Position numbers and translations under genes: made by a program. Of a stretch of DNA of 64,000 nt, positions 15,803 to 25,793 are shown one piece after another (the stretch's first letter is position 1; every line of letters begins with the position of its first letter). Under the pieces are notes generated by a model that saw only the letters and a list, made by a program, of their open reading frames with translations, was not told the DNA's origin and searched no databases. Source of the DNA: Tolypothrix sp. FACHB-123 (GTDB lineage Bacteria; Cyanobacteriota; Cyanobacteriia; Cyanobacteriales; Nostocaceae); NCBI RefSeq assembly GCF_014697075.1, contig NZ_JACJRE010000034.1, positions 1 through 64,000 on the forward strand, read 5' to 3'.

Positions 15803-16275
15803 AATTTTTCTCCTAATAATTTATAATTGCAAAGTTCGCTTAGTTCTTAGATTTACATCCCCAGAAATCTATAGGTTTAGATAGTTGACACTTATGCACG
15901 CACTTTGCAGTTTTCGTTAATGATTTGCTGGGTGTATTTTGCTGTTTGAGACAAATCTAACTACGCACTTAAGTAGCTGTATTCCGGATAATTTGTCTCT
16001 TGCCGCTATTATCCTAACGTCTCAAGATAAAATTGCCACGCCAAGTTGGCGATTTTTCAGTAGGTTTCCCCGAACCCAATCGGTCGTTTATGCCTAAATG
16101 CAAGACTGTCAGCTTTAGGCTAGATTACAACAAGGAGATTGTTGACGGTTGACGGTTGACGGTTGACTGTTGATTGTTGTACGGGCGGGTTCACAGATAT
16201 CCTCACTGATTGATGAAGATCTCCCATAAACCCGCCCCTACTGACCACTGACCACTGACCACTGACCAATGACCA
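15803..16275. other. Intergenic region with heptameric repeats
   Basis: No gene seen. GTTGACG heptamers occupy about 16138-16178 and ACTGACC/AATGACC heptamers about 16238-16284. The latter run into the start of the methyltransferase gene. Confidence 0.7.
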
Positions 16276-16890
16276 ATGACAAATGACTTTATAACTAACA
16301 AAAAGCAAGCTTTTGACCTTTGGGCCCCAAGCTATGACTGGCTTTTACCTTCAGTGTTTTACCAAAGTATCCACAAGAGGTTGCTAGAATACGTTGATTT
16401 ACCACCACAACCCCATGTCCTAGACTTAGGTTGTGGTACTGGTCGCTTGTTGGATCGCTTGGCTGCTAAATTTCCTGATTTGTGGGGTACGGGATTAGAT
16501 TTATCTCAGAAAATGGTGCGTGTAGCTAGACAGAGTAACCGCCATCGTCCCCGGTTGATTTTTGTTGAAGGTAAAGCTGAGTCTCTTCCCTTTGCTGATG
16601 GTCAGTTTAATGCTGTGTTTAACACTATCAGTTTCTTACACTATTTAGAGCCAAAACAGATTTTTAGTGAAGTTTCGCGGGTGTTATCTCCTGACGGACG
16701 CTTTTATTTAGTTGATACTACGGCTAAAAGTCAGCCAGAACTCAATGTAACTTTAGGCGCTCTGGGGAAAGTAAAATTTTATAGTCCTCAGCAAAGAGAA
16801 TTGATGGGCGCGACGGCTGGATTAGCTTGTGTGGGTCATTACTATTTGTTAGGGCCTGTTTTGCTGACAATTTTTGCCAAACCAGTCTGA
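16276..16890 (+). CDS. Class I SAM-dependent methyltransferase
   Basis: A 204-residue Methyltransf_11-type enzyme. The SAM motif HVLDLGCGTGRLLDRL (about 46-61) is followed by GLDLSQKMV, AESLPFADGQFN and a VLSPDGRFYLVD strand. The N-terminus (FDLWAPSYDWLL) is typical of small-molecule methyltransferases. The start lies inside an AATGACC repeat, so the first few codons may be repeat-derived. The substrate cannot be inferred, and no pathway neighbour is present. Confidence 0.85.
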   Translation: MTNDFITNKKQAFDLWAPSYDWLLPSVFYQSIHKRLLEYVDLPPQPHVLDLGCGTGRLLDRLAAKFPDLWGTGLDLSQKMVRVARQSNRHRPRLIFVEGKAESLPFADGQFNAVFNTISFLHYLEPKQIFSEVSRVLSPDGRFYLVDTTAKSQPELNVTLGALGKVKFYSPQQRELMGATAGLACVGHYYLLGPVLLTIFAKPV

Positions 16891-16906
16891 ATGATATTTT
16901 TGGTGG

Positions 16907-17413
16907 TTAAATTTCTTCTTGTAGCGGCGGTTGATTAAGGTTTGTTGCTTCTGTTCCGGGATAATGCATGAAGACTACAGGAACTCGAATCAACTTTTTA
17001 CCTAAGTGTGACCAGCGAAATTTAGGTTTGAGCGATCGCGGTAAATCTTCAAAAGCCACCTGGACAAAACCAAATCGCTGGTAAAATTCTGCTAAGCGCT
17101 GACCGAGACATTCTAAATATAAAGGCCCAGTTGCTGTATTAATTAAATGCTGGGTGAGAAAACTACCCAAACCGCGATCGCGCCAAGCCTTAGCCACAAC
17201 TAAACTACCTAGTTCTTGGATACCAGCAAAACTTCGTAGCTGACCGCAAGCTGCTAATTGGCGATCGCACTCAATCACCCAAAACTGCTCCCAGCGTAAC
17301 TGGGTCGGGTCTAGTTTAGCTCCTAAGACTAACAACCGAATTGGCCAATTATCCTCAGAATTTGCCCTGCGAATACTACATCCAGATGGTAAAGTTAAAT
17401 TTTTCTGTTGCAT
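16907..17413 (-). CDS. GNAT family N-acetyltransferase
   Basis: A 168-residue acetyltransferase when started from the ATG at 17413. The open frame extends to 17455 only through a TTG. The acetyl-CoA binding loop is KAWRDRGLGSFLTQHL (pattern R/Q-x-x-G-x-G/A), preceded by the strand LGSLVVA and followed by EFYQRFGFVQV. The substrate is unknown. It is convergent with the methyltransferase gene, with 16 bases between the stops. Confidence 0.8.
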   Translation of the reverse strand: MQQKNLTLPSGCSIRRANSEDNWPIRLLVLGAKLDPTQLRWEQFWVIECDRQLAACGQLRSFAGIQELGSLVVAKAWRDRGLGSFLTQHLINTATGPLYLECLGQRLAEFYQRFGFVQVAFEDLPRSLKPKFRWSHLGKKLIRVPVVFMHYPGTEATNLNQPPLQEEI

Positions 17414-17634
17414 GAATCTATCGGACTCATATTTGATTTTTACAAAACTTGCCAAACGCCTGGCTACACCAGAAAACTGACGACTTTTACTAGTTATCTT
17501 TAATTGTACTGCCCTTAATTAAACATTACTTCCGATAGAGGTATGAAGCAGACATAACTATATTCTAGATAGATACAATTGCCCTCCTGTGGTTCTTAAA
17601 ATGTAGTCAATAATTAATCACAGGACTTGTCATC

Positions 17635-17832
17635 ATGTCTGAAGAAAAAAAGCAAAAATCTAAAAAAGAAGGTACACCCAGCGCTTCTGGTGGCTATCAA
17701 ACTCCTCTAGAAGACAGCATCCGCAAAACTGGCGATGCTGAACAAAGCGATGCTAGACAAACCGCTACACCAGAAGCACCTGGTGAAGATAATGTAGCAG
17801 GTAGCCCCAATCAAGGAACCGAATCACGCTAA
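17635..17832 (+). CDS. Small hydrophilic, probably disordered protein
   Basis: A 65-residue protein made almost wholly of charged and small polar residues, with a Lys-rich N-terminus (EEKKQKSKKEG) and a later half rich in Thr, Pro, Glu, Gly and Ser. No hydrophobic core or known domain is visible. AGGAC lies ten bases upstream of the ATG as a weak ribosome binding site. Such proteins are often stress-related in cyanobacteria, but that is only a guess. Confidence 0.6.
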   Translation: MSEEKKQKSKKEGTPSASGGYQTPLEDSIRKTGDAEQSDARQTATPEAPGEDNVAGSPNQGTESR

Positions 17833-18455
17833 TTACTCTCCTGCACGTCCAATTTACCCAACTTCATAGAACCTTGTTCTGTTAATTAAAATTGCACAAC
17901 TTCCGAGTGGGAATTGTTGGTTATCCGGCAGTTATCCACTCCTTTTCATAGATAATACTACTTTGATAAGTATCCAGAGTTATCAATAATAGATGAGAAA
18001 AATATAGATAGTAAATCGTTATATTTATCCCACAATATTAACCTTTGATTCTAATATAAAGACTTCTTCTACCTCTGCTAATATATAGAAACCATATTTG
18101 ATTTCTGAAAAACCCAATTCCCTAGAAGCTTGTCATATAAGGGTTTGTCTATCAGTATACTTAGCTAGATTCAAGTACGATTTCTATATTTGATATAGGT
18201 ACAAAAAGTAAAGTTGCTTTGGGAAGCATCAAGGGCGCAGTGGCGCGATAATTCTCTGCTTTAGCAGGCTTAATTATTTTAAATTGGATTATAAAGTTTA
18301 GAAGTTAAATTTCAAGCTTTATATAAGTTCTATTTATTACTAATTTTGCCAACAAACAATAAAGTATTAAGAAATATTAAGCTTTTACAAAAGCAAGCAT
18401 AAAAACATTACTTAACACAGATAAGTCTGTATTTGATTGTAGCGGACACCTGTAA
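17833..18455. other. Intergenic region, no gene seen
   Basis: About 620 bases, strongly AT-rich, without a credible reading frame or an obvious RNA gene. A minor CTGCTTTAGCAG palindrome occurs near 18259. It may contain the promoter of the downstream kinase gene. Confidence 0.5.
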
Positions 18456-19718
18456 ATGCTTAGTGACAGAGGGGAAACAAGCAGATTATCTACTCAATTT
18501 ATCAAAGCCTACCTTATGGAAAAGAGTAAAATTCACATCCTACTGGTAGAAGATACTCCTACTGATGCCATGCTAATCAGTAGAGTCTTACTGCGTGCAA
18601 ATCCCAGTGATTGGGAGATAACCCATGTTCGCTGCTTATCTGAGGCCATAGATATTAGTAGAGAAAATACTAGACAAAATACCGATAATTCTCAAAATCA
18701 AAGTCCTAAGCAACGGCTATTTGATATTGTTTTGTTAGACCTCCACCTCCCCGATTCTACTGGACTAGATACGGTAAAAAAATATCTCGCAGCAATTCCT
18801 AATATTTCCGTTGTTGTATTAACTGGGCTGGATGATGAAGATTTAGCACTCCAGGCGATGACAGAAGGCGCACAAGATTATCTTGTTAAAGACCAAATTA
18901 CAGTCCAACGCTTACTGCGTGCAATTCGTTACGCCGTAGAGCGGGGCGAAATTCTCAACAAATTGCGAGAGAGTGAGGAACGCAGCCGTCAAGCTTTAGT
19001 AAAAGAGCAAGAACTTAACAAAATAAAATCAAATTTAGTGGCGATGGCTTCACACGAGTTTCGGACTCCCATGACCACGATTCGCACTGCAATAGAAATT
19101 CTAGAATATAACAACGATAAACTCACTAACGAGCGCCGAGCTAAATACTTTAGTCGCATTCAAAAAGCTATCAATCAAACGCTTCAGCTTTTAGATGAAA
19201 TCTTGTTCTTGAGCAGAACGGAAGCATCTAAAACAGAAATGTATCCTACAGCTTTGAATTTAGAAAATTTTTGTCATGAACTGATTGAGATTTTTCAAGT
19301 CAGTCCAGGTAATCAGCACAATCTGATTTTTAATATTCAAGGAGAATGCACCAATGCGGAAATGGATGAAGAATTACTCAATTGTATTTTGACTAATTTA
19401 TTTTCTAATGCAATAAAATATTCCCCACCACAGAGCAATATTTTATTAAACTTGACTTGTCAAAATGATATTGCCACTTTTATAGTCCAAGACGAAGGAA
19501 GAGGAATTCCCATTAGCGATCGCCCTCATATATTTGATACTTTTTATCGCGCTAGTAATGTGGGTACAACTCAAGGTACGGGGCTAGGACTGGCTATTGT
19601 CAAAAAGTGTGTAGATCTCCATGAAGGAGAAATTCAAATAGAAAGTCAAGAGAATGTGGGGACAAAAGTTACAGTAAATTTACCATTGCGGCTGTCTAAT
19701 CAATTACGTTCAATTTAG
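18456..19718 (+). CDS. Hybrid response regulator-histidine kinase
   Basis: A 420-residue cytosolic signalling protein. The receiver domain (about 26-145) has LVEDTPTDA, phospho-acceptor Asp95 (VLLDLHLPD) and Lys145 (YLVKD). After a short coiled linker comes a HisKA/HATPase kinase: phospho-His200 in MASHEFRTPM, N-box NLFSNAIKYS, G1 DEGRGIP, and G2 GTGLGLAIVKK. No sensor domain is present, so it probably relays a signal from another kinase. The start could be the internal Met at 18516, directly before the receiver. No partner is adjacent. Confidence 0.88.
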   Translation: MLSDRGETSRLSTQFIKAYLMEKSKIHILLVEDTPTDAMLISRVLLRANPSDWEITHVRCLSEAIDISRENTRQNTDNSQNQSPKQRLFDIVLLDLHLPDSTGLDTVKKYLAAIPNISVVVLTGLDDEDLALQAMTEGAQDYLVKDQITVQRLLRAIRYAVERGEILNKLRESEERSRQALVKEQELNKIKSNLVAMASHEFRTPMTTIRTAIEILEYNNDKLTNERRAKYFSRIQKAINQTLQLLDEILFLSRTEASKTEMYPTALNLENFCHELIEIFQVSPGNQHNLIFNIQGECTNAEMDEELLNCILTNLFSNAIKYSPPQSNILLNLTCQNDIATFIVQDEGRGIPISDRPHIFDTFYRASNVGTTQGTGLGLAIVKKCVDLHEGEIQIESQENVGTKVTVNLPLRLSNQLRSI

Positions 19719-19988
19719 CTCAAAAATTTTTTGCCTGGGAAGACAGTCTAAGTAGGTCGGCGTAAATAATTGTTGTTGGAATAAGGCAGGGGGTAGGGAG
19801 CAGGAGGAGAAAGAGTTTGAGCCTTATTTAAACATGAAAATCTGTCTTTCCCATGCCCAATGCCCAATGCCCAATGCCCAATGCCCATTTTCAAGTTAGA
19901 TCACAGAAACACTTAAGTTAAAATTTAACTACTTCTGTTAAGCCTTCAACAGTTGTTAATGAAAAACTACGAATTATTTTAAAATCCT
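19719..19988. repeat. Spacer with CCCAATG heptamers
   Basis: Positions 19851-19888 hold about five CCATGCC/CCCAATG heptamers. The rest is a G-rich stretch (about 19785-19815) and AT-rich DNA. No gene seen. Confidence 0.75.
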
Positions 19989-21164
19989 ATGCTTGACCTG
20001 ACAAAACTAGCGCGGCAAATGCAAGGTTTAAGCCAACACCTGAGTTTAGAAGCTGCTGCGAGCCGCCAGCGTTTAGAATTAGCGCAACAGTATCTTCACA
20101 AAGCTTATGCAGAACAAGAGGATTTAATTGCTCGCCAGGAGAAATGGCGCGATCGCATTCTCTTTGCCAATGCTACACCGATGGAGCCACTGCAAACCTG
20201 TATTGATATCCCAGTACCGCCGAAAATTCATACTGTGATTGCTACTGATGGTTCGCAGATTGCGCCTAACCACCATGAAATTGCTTACTGTTATTTGCTC
20301 AATATTGGTAGAGTGGTTTTACACTACGGACAAAACCGCCATCCATTATTAGATAGTTTGCCAGAGGTATTTTACCGTCCCGAAGATTTATATATGTCTC
20401 GGCAGTGGGGAATTAGAACTGAAGAATGGATGGGTTATCGTCGGACTGCTAGTGAAGCCACTGTTTTGGCAGAACTCGCTTGTGCTGTCAAAGGCGAAGT
20501 TCCCATCCTGGCGATGGTAGATGGTTCTTTAATTTACTGGTTTTTAGAACAGTTACCCTTGGATGCGCGCGATCGCATTTTACCCCCTATCCTCGAAGCT
20601 TGGCAGCGAATGCGGGATGCGCAAATTCCCTTGATGGGCTATCTTAGCGCTTCTCGCAACGTCGAAGGCATGAACTTTTTGCGGTTGTTAGCTTGTCCCC
20701 ATCCCGTACCTGATTGTATAAGTTATTGCCCCAATCAACTAGAAAAGGTTCCTTGCAAAGTCTTTGAACCATTGCGCGATACTTCCCTGTGGACAACTCA
20801 ACTCAAGCCAGGACAGCGCGGCCCCCTATGGCGCAGCAATGCCAGGATTTTAGATTTATATGAAGACCAAACAATTTACTTTTGCTACGTTCATGTCGGC
20901 ACCGAAATTGCCCGGATAGAAGTCCCGGCATGGGTAGCGAAAAATACGACCATGTTTGATCAAGCCCTAGGATTGATGCTGGCACAAGTGCAAAAAGGCT
21001 ATGGTTATCCAGTAGCGATCGCTGAAGCCCATAATCAAGCTGTGGTGCGTGGTGGTGATAAAACACGCTTTTTTGCCCTGCTAGAGAAGCAAATGATTAA
21101 AGCGGGCTTGAGAAATGTGGGTACTTCTTACAAAGAAGCCAGAAAGCGCGGAAGTATTGCGTAA
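19989..21164 (+). CDS. nurA: NurA-domain nuclease
   Basis: A 391-residue NurA-type protein. NurA nucleases act in DNA double-strand break processing, in archaea with the HerA helicase. Acidic metal-binding motifs are visible as ATDGSQIAPN (about 84-93) and LAMVDGSLIYW (about 175-185), with a C-terminal PVAIAEAHNQAVV segment containing the late active-site region. It is preceded by a helical N-terminus. No herA gene is adjacent, as is usual for the cyanobacterial protein, so its partner is unknown. Confidence 0.8.
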   Translation: MLDLTKLARQMQGLSQHLSLEAAASRQRLELAQQYLHKAYAEQEDLIARQEKWRDRILFANATPMEPLQTCIDIPVPPKIHTVIATDGSQIAPNHHEIAYCYLLNIGRVVLHYGQNRHPLLDSLPEVFYRPEDLYMSRQWGIRTEEWMGYRRTASEATVLAELACAVKGEVPILAMVDGSLIYWFLEQLPLDARDRILPPILEAWQRMRDAQIPLMGYLSASRNVEGMNFLRLLACPHPVPDCISYCPNQLEKVPCKVFEPLRDTSLWTTQLKPGQRGPLWRSNARILDLYEDQTIYFCYVHVGTEIARIEVPAWVAKNTTMFDQALGLMLAQVQKGYGYPVAIAEAHNQAVVRGGDKTRFFALLEKQMIKAGLRNVGTSYKEARKRGSIA

Positions 21165-21223
21165 TTTTTTGGGGGGTTTTGGCGCGTTGCACTGCGGGAC
21201 AACACACCCTAGATTAAATAAGA

Positions 21224-22693
21224 TTAACAACGCTGTAGCTGTGTTAATAATACGACAATTTCATCAATGGCTTGGCGTAAACTGCTGGCTAGGCGATCGC
21301 TTTGATTTACCATAATACTAAAAACTAAAGGTTCATACTTCGTACCATTCATATATCCAGCTAAAGAAACTGCACCAGTTAATGTCCCTGTTTTTGCTTG
21401 CACAATACCCTCAGCAGGAGTGTTGCGAAAGCGATTTTTTAAAGTACCAGTTTTACCTGCAATAGGTAAAGATGCGCGATAAATAGCGGCGACTGGTGTT
21501 TTCGCCATTAAACGCAGAGTTTGTACTAAAGCTTCTGGTGACAATAAATTACGCCGTGATAACCCAGAACCATCTACTAATGAGTAACTTGTAGGATCGA
21601 CTCCCAATTGAGTTAAACTTGCCTTTAAAACCTCTAACCCAATATTCGCAGTAATTTTATTTTGTACTCTTGGTTGTTTCACCGCTAATGCTCGCAGCAA
21701 TGCCTCAGCATATAAATTATTACTATTAACATTTACCTCTGTAACTAGCTGTGATAGAGGAGGCGAATCAATAGCAGCAATTTCTTGTTGATTATTGCCA
21801 CCATTGAATACTAATGTTTGTCCTAAACTGATTTTTTCTGTTGCTAAAATAGTCCGGAAGCGCCGCAGAAAATAATAATTGGGATCGACTACAGGTAAGG
21901 TAACTAAATAAGGTTGAGAATTTTGTGTTAGCTGTCCTTGAATGCGGAGAACTGTACCTGTTAAATCGCGAGTAACATCAATATAATTGGTTTGATTTTT
22001 ACTCACAGTTGTTGACTGATTAACAATCCGCCACCGTCTTTCTTCATTGCTATCAGTCCAGGCTATTTGTAAAGGTTTACCTAGAGTTTGTGGTGCAAGT
22101 CTGAAGCTAAAAATATTTTCATTTAAAATAAAACTACTAACAGGTGCACCATAATCTGATTGCACATCTTCCCATTGCCAAGTAGGGTTAACTATATCTC
22201 CTTGGATATAACTATCATCAGCAATCAATTGCTTAATTTGAGTAATACCTTTTTGTTTTAATTGCTGTGCTAATGCTTGCAACTGAGTATCACTTAAACT
22301 GGGATCTCCCCTACCCACAACACGCAAGACTCCATTGGAATTTTGATAAATAGAGGTGCGAATGCGAAAGTTTGCACCTAAATGTTGTAATGCGGCGGCG
22401 GTGGTCAGTAATTTTGTATTAGAAGCTGGTGTAAAGTATTTTTGGGCATCTCGACTATAGAGAGTTTGCCCAGATGATAGAGGTTGGATTAATATTCCCC
22501 AACGCACTCGACTAAATTCAGGACGATTGATCACAGCCTCTATAGATGTTCCCAGTTGAGCGGGACAAATTTGTTTTGTGGTAGTTGCTGGTGCTGTTGG
22601 TGTTGGGGTTTGAGCTGTAGCTGTTTGCTGGGTAATACCAATTTGGGTAGTGAGCAGCAGTAGCGTCAAACTGATGGAAAGTTTTTGAGTCAT
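21224..22693 (-). CDS. dacB: D-alanyl-D-alanine carboxypeptidase, PBP4/DacB family
   Basis: A 489-residue exported penicillin-binding protein (peptidase S13). With the ATG at 22693 the protein begins with a signal peptide (about 1-27, ending near TATAQ). The open frame upstream to 22852 is probably not translated. The three active-site motifs are present: SNTK (ASNTKLLTTAAAL), SNN (VNSNNLYAEAL) and KTG (AKTGTLTGAV). It should trim or cleave peptidoglycan cross-links in the periplasm. It is convergent with nurA. Confidence 0.9.
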   Translation of the reverse strand: MTQKLSISLTLLLLTTQIGITQQTATAQTPTPTAPATTTKQICPAQLGTSIEAVINRPEFSRVRWGILIQPLSSGQTLYSRDAQKYFTPASNTKLLTTAAALQHLGANFRIRTSIYQNSNGVLRVVGRGDPSLSDTQLQALAQQLKQKGITQIKQLIADDSYIQGDIVNPTWQWEDVQSDYGAPVSSFILNENIFSFRLAPQTLGKPLQIAWTDSNEERRWRIVNQSTTVSKNQTNYIDVTRDLTGTVLRIQGQLTQNSQPYLVTLPVVDPNYYFLRRFRTILATEKISLGQTLVFNGGNNQQEIAAIDSPPLSQLVTEVNVNSNNLYAEALLRALAVKQPRVQNKITANIGLEVLKASLTQLGVDPTSYSLVDGSGLSRRNLLSPEALVQTLRLMAKTPVAAIYRASLPIAGKTGTLKNRFRNTPAEGIVQAKTGTLTGAVSLAGYMNGTKYEPLVFSIMVNQSDRLASSLRQAIDEIVVLLTQLQRC

Positions 22694-22925
22694 TAAATAG
22701 CGCTGAAAACTATTTGATGATAATAACTTAGGGATGTGTTTTTTTAACTTCTGGTTGGTAATAATAAGATTGTTTTGGCAGGATTTTACTATGGCAATAA
22801 AAAGCTCATGAGTAGCGCTGAAAACACTATCATGAGCTAATTGATTCTGCAAGTTTATACATCAAGCTTTGTCCCAATCTCAGGTAACCCAGCCTATAAG
22901 AGTGGGACTTTCAGCAACAAACTTG

Positions 22926-23396
22926 TTAATCTTCCTCTGGGTACTCCTGTTCATCATCGTCGCCAAAGATGTGGTCTATAATGTTTTGTGCGCGCCTATT
23001 GGAAATATTTAAGGCATCCTGAAGTTCAGAGATATATTCCTGTTCGCTTTCGGGGACTTCACCGTCAATCCCTACTACTAACAAGGCAGTAATATAGGCA
23101 GCTTCTCGATATTCTTCATCTGGTAAAGAAGCGATCGCCTGTTCAATAACTTCTTCTGGATCTTCTTCTTCTAACAAATCGTAAACTTTTTCCGTTAATT
23201 GATCAAAGTCTTTCTCGGAGAAATCTTCAAACTGGGAAATTCCAGCTAGCATTTCGCTCAAAGCAAATTCTTCGGTTCTGCTGACACCTTCATCATCAGA
23301 TGCAGCAGAAAACAATCCAATAACTGCGATGGCTACTTCTGGTTCTAAGGCAACGGAACTGTTGCTTCCTCTATTGGGAAATTTACGTTGAAACAT
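22926..23396 (-). CDS. TerB-like acidic protein
   Basis: A 156-residue, strongly acidic, all-helical protein resembling the tellurite-resistance TerB family. Two conserved segments, AVIGLFSAASDDEGVSRTE and ALLVVGIDGEVPESEQEYI, hold the acidic clusters that bind metal in TerB. The acidic C-terminus ends GDDDEQEYPEED. No other ter gene is near. Exact function is unknown. Confidence 0.7.
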   Translation of the reverse strand: MFQRKFPNRGSNSSVALEPEVAIAVIGLFSAASDDEGVSRTEEFALSEMLAGISQFEDFSEKDFDQLTEKVYDLLEEEDPEEVIEQAIASLPDEEYREAAYITALLVVGIDGEVPESEQEYISELQDALNISNRRAQNIIDHIFGDDDEQEYPEED

Positions 23397-23542
23397 AATT
23401 ATCCTTTAAAAGTTTTGCGATCGTTGGGAATAGCTATCTTTTGTCCTGAGTTTTAGGATTCCCAAAAAAATCGCTAAATGCACATCACCTAAAATTTTTT
23501 TTGCATGAAGCGTGTTATTTGTGATTGTGTAGACTAAAACCC

Positions 23543-23574
23543 ATAAAAAAACGCAGAGGATACAATCCGCTGCG
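23543..23574 (-). terminator. Rho-independent terminator of ilvB
   Basis: Stem CGCAGAGGAT / ATCCGCTGCG (23552-23574, one internal mismatch) with an ACA loop. On the minus strand it is followed by seven T. It lies 46 bases after the ilvB stop. The other strand also has an A/T-rich flank. Confidence 0.75.
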
Positions 23575-23619
23575 GAAAAAATAGTTTTATTCACTAATGA
23601 CTATTGACCAATGACCATC

Positions 23620-25521
23620 TTAAAGTTTATTGCCACATTCAGAACAGAAGTTATGAGTGGGCTGGTTTTTCGTCCCGCAGTGGTTACAATACAATGGCTC
23701 TACAGCAGTTTTTGGTGCTTGCTTGGGTAAGCCAATCATTTGAGCATTACTCTTACCAGGGGCTACCATTGGATAGCAGTTTTCATCTCTGGTAACGCGC
23801 ACATCGACAACTACCGGGCCATTGTGTGCTAGCATTTCGGCGATCGCATCAGCGAGTTCTTCCCGTTTGCGAATCACCATGCCTTTAATACCATAGGCTT
23901 TGGTCAAAAACTCAATATCCGGCATTCCCACTTCCATATTGGAGCAGGAATAACGCTCACCATAAAAGGCTTGCTGCCACTGGCGTACCATTCCCTGCCA
24001 GCCGTTGTTGAGAATAACAGTCTTGACATTTAAGCCATATTGTGCTAATGTCCCCAATTCTTGCAAACACATTTGGAAACTAGCATCGCCGCTGATACAG
24101 ATCACTTCTTCATCGGGGAAAGCTGCTTTTGCACCCATAGCGGCGGGGACGCCAAAACCCATAGTGCCTAAACCAGCACTAGAAATCCAGCGACGGGGGC
24201 CATTCTTGAGGAATTGTGCTGCCCACATTTGATGCTGACCGACATCTGTGGTGTAGAAAGCGTTAGGTGCTTGGCGACCGATTTCGACAATTACCTCTTG
24301 GGGTGAGATACTGTCTGGGTGCTGGGGAACTATTAAGGGGTATTCTTCCCGCCAGCGGTTAATTAAGCTCAACCATTCTTGATTTTGGTTGGGTTTCGCC
24401 TTGATACCTGCTTGTTTGCAACGACGTAACAAGTCAACTAAAACATTGCGAACATCACCGACGATGGGCACTTCTGGGACGCGGTTTTTGCCAACTTCAG
24501 CGGGATCAATATCGATGTGAATGACTTTGGCTTTGGAAGCAAATTCATCTAATTTGCCAGTTACGCGGTCATCAAATCTTGCGCCAACACAGATTAACAA
24601 GTCGCAATCTGTCACCGCAAAGTTAGCGTAGGCTGTACCGTGCATCCCCAACATACCCAAAGCGAGGGGATGATGTTCGTCAAAAGCACCAATCCCCATG
24701 AGGGTGGTGGTGACGGGAATGCTAAATAATTCTGCGAGTTCTTTAATTTCTTCGTGGGCACTAGCCGCGATCGCACCGCCACCAACATACAATAATGGTC
24801 GGTTACTTTCGCGAATTAATTGAATAGCGGCGTTAATTTGCCGGGGGTTACCCTTGACTGTCGGACGGTAGCCGCGTAATTTTACAGAACCTGGTTCTAC
24901 AGGTACATAGTCAAATTCTTCTAAAGCTACATCTTTAGGCACATCAATTAAAACTGGGCCGGGGCGTCCAGTACTGGCGATGTGGAAAGCTTCGGCGACA
25001 ATCCGCGCCATATCTTTCGGGTCGCGCACTACATAGGAGTGTTTAACAACTGGTAGGGTGATCCCATAAATATCAGTTTCTTGGAATGCATCCGTACCAA
25101 TAGACGCCCGTGGTACTTGTCCTGTAACCACAATCATGGGGATTGAGTCCATGTAGGCGGTGGCGATACCTGTTACCAAGTTAGTCGCCCCTGGGCCGGA
25201 AGTCCCAAAGCACACTCCTACTTTACCTGTAGCGCGGGCATAGCCATCAGCTGCGTGAGAAGCACCTTGTTCGTGGCGCACGAGAATGTGCTTAATAGTA
25301 CCAGTTGCTTCTACTTTGTAAAGGTCATCGTAAATAGGCAGAATGGCTCCACCGGGATAACCAAAAATATACTCAACACCGTGGCGCTGGAGGCTGTCAA
25401 GCAGAGCAAAACCGCCGGATGCCCTGGTAGGGGCTACCGAGACGGCTGGAATGCTGGTATTGGGCTGGGTGTGATTCTCGGTCTGGGGGGGACTGATTCG
25501 GGTTGGCGATCGCACTGTCAA
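23620..25521 (-). CDS. ilvB: Acetolactate synthase large subunit, with C-terminal zinc ribbon
   Basis: A 633-residue thiamine-diphosphate enzyme that forms acetolactate in branched-chain amino acid synthesis. Motifs include [32 protein letters not shown] with the catalytic Glu, a FAD-binding middle domain, and the ThDP motif [16 protein letters not shown]...[11 protein letters not shown]. Beyond the normal end, the last 22 residues form a CxxC...CxxC zinc ribbon (CNHCGTKN...FCSECGNKL). The frame starts with TTG at 25521, but GTG at 25515 sits at better spacing from AGAGG. The regulatory subunit gene ilvN is not adjacent. Confidence 0.93.
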   Translation of the reverse strand: MTVRSPTRISPPQTENHTQPNTSIPAVSVAPTRASGGFALLDSLQRHGVEYIFGYPGGAILPIYDDLYKVEATGTIKHILVRHEQGASHAADGYARATGKVGVCFGTSGPGATNLVTGIATAYMDSIPMIVVTGQVPRASIGTDAFQETDIYGITLPVVKHSYVVRDPKDMARIVAEAFHIASTGRPGPVLIDVPKDVALEEFDYVPVEPGSVKLRGYRPTVKGNPRQINAAIQLIRESNRPLLYVGGGAIAASAHEEIKELAELFSIPVTTTLMGIGAFDEHHPLALGMLGMHGTAYANFAVTDCDLLICVGARFDDRVTGKLDEFASKAKVIHIDIDPAEVGKNRVPEVPIVGDVRNVLVDLLRRCKQAGIKAKPNQNQEWLSLINRWREEYPLIVPQHPDSISPQEVIVEIGRQAPNAFYTTDVGQHQMWAAQFLKNGPRRWISSAGLGTMGFGVPAAMGAKAAFPDEEVICISGDASFQMCLQELGTLAQYGLNVKTVILNNGWQGMVRQWQQAFYGERYSCSNMEVGMPDIEFLTKAYGIKGMVIRKREELADAIAEMLAHNGPVVVDVRVTRDENCYPMVAPGKSNAQMIGLPKQAPKTAVEPLYCNHCGTKNQPTHNFCSECGNKL

Positions 25522-25707
25522 ACCTCTGACAATAGCTAAGTTAATGCGTGGATTCTGTAATTAAGAATTCATTTTAATGTAAAAGTTTAATAAAATCTGT
25601 ACATTAATATCTATTTTTTATATCAGCTAAGACTATACAACTAAGATTTGATTTTTGCCAACAAGACTTAATCCTAGATTTATTCAGCCTTCCGAGTTTT
25701 TTTATTC

Positions 25708-25786
25708 AACAGTCAACACTTCGACAGGCTCAGTGCGGCGCAGTCAACAGTCAACAGTCAACATTTAACAATCAATAGTCAATTAC
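25708..25786. repeat. TCAACAG heptamers
   Basis: GTCAACA heptamers interrupted by a CTTCGACAGGCTCAGTGCGG segment, a repeat unit that also resembles the CTTGTCGAAGTA stretch near 30410. Confidence 0.7.
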
Positions 25787-25793
25787 TGCATAA

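Noticed and set aside
22694-22852. N-terminal extension of the DacB frame
   Set aside because: The signal peptide starts only at the Met at 22693, so the upstream codons are probably untranslated.
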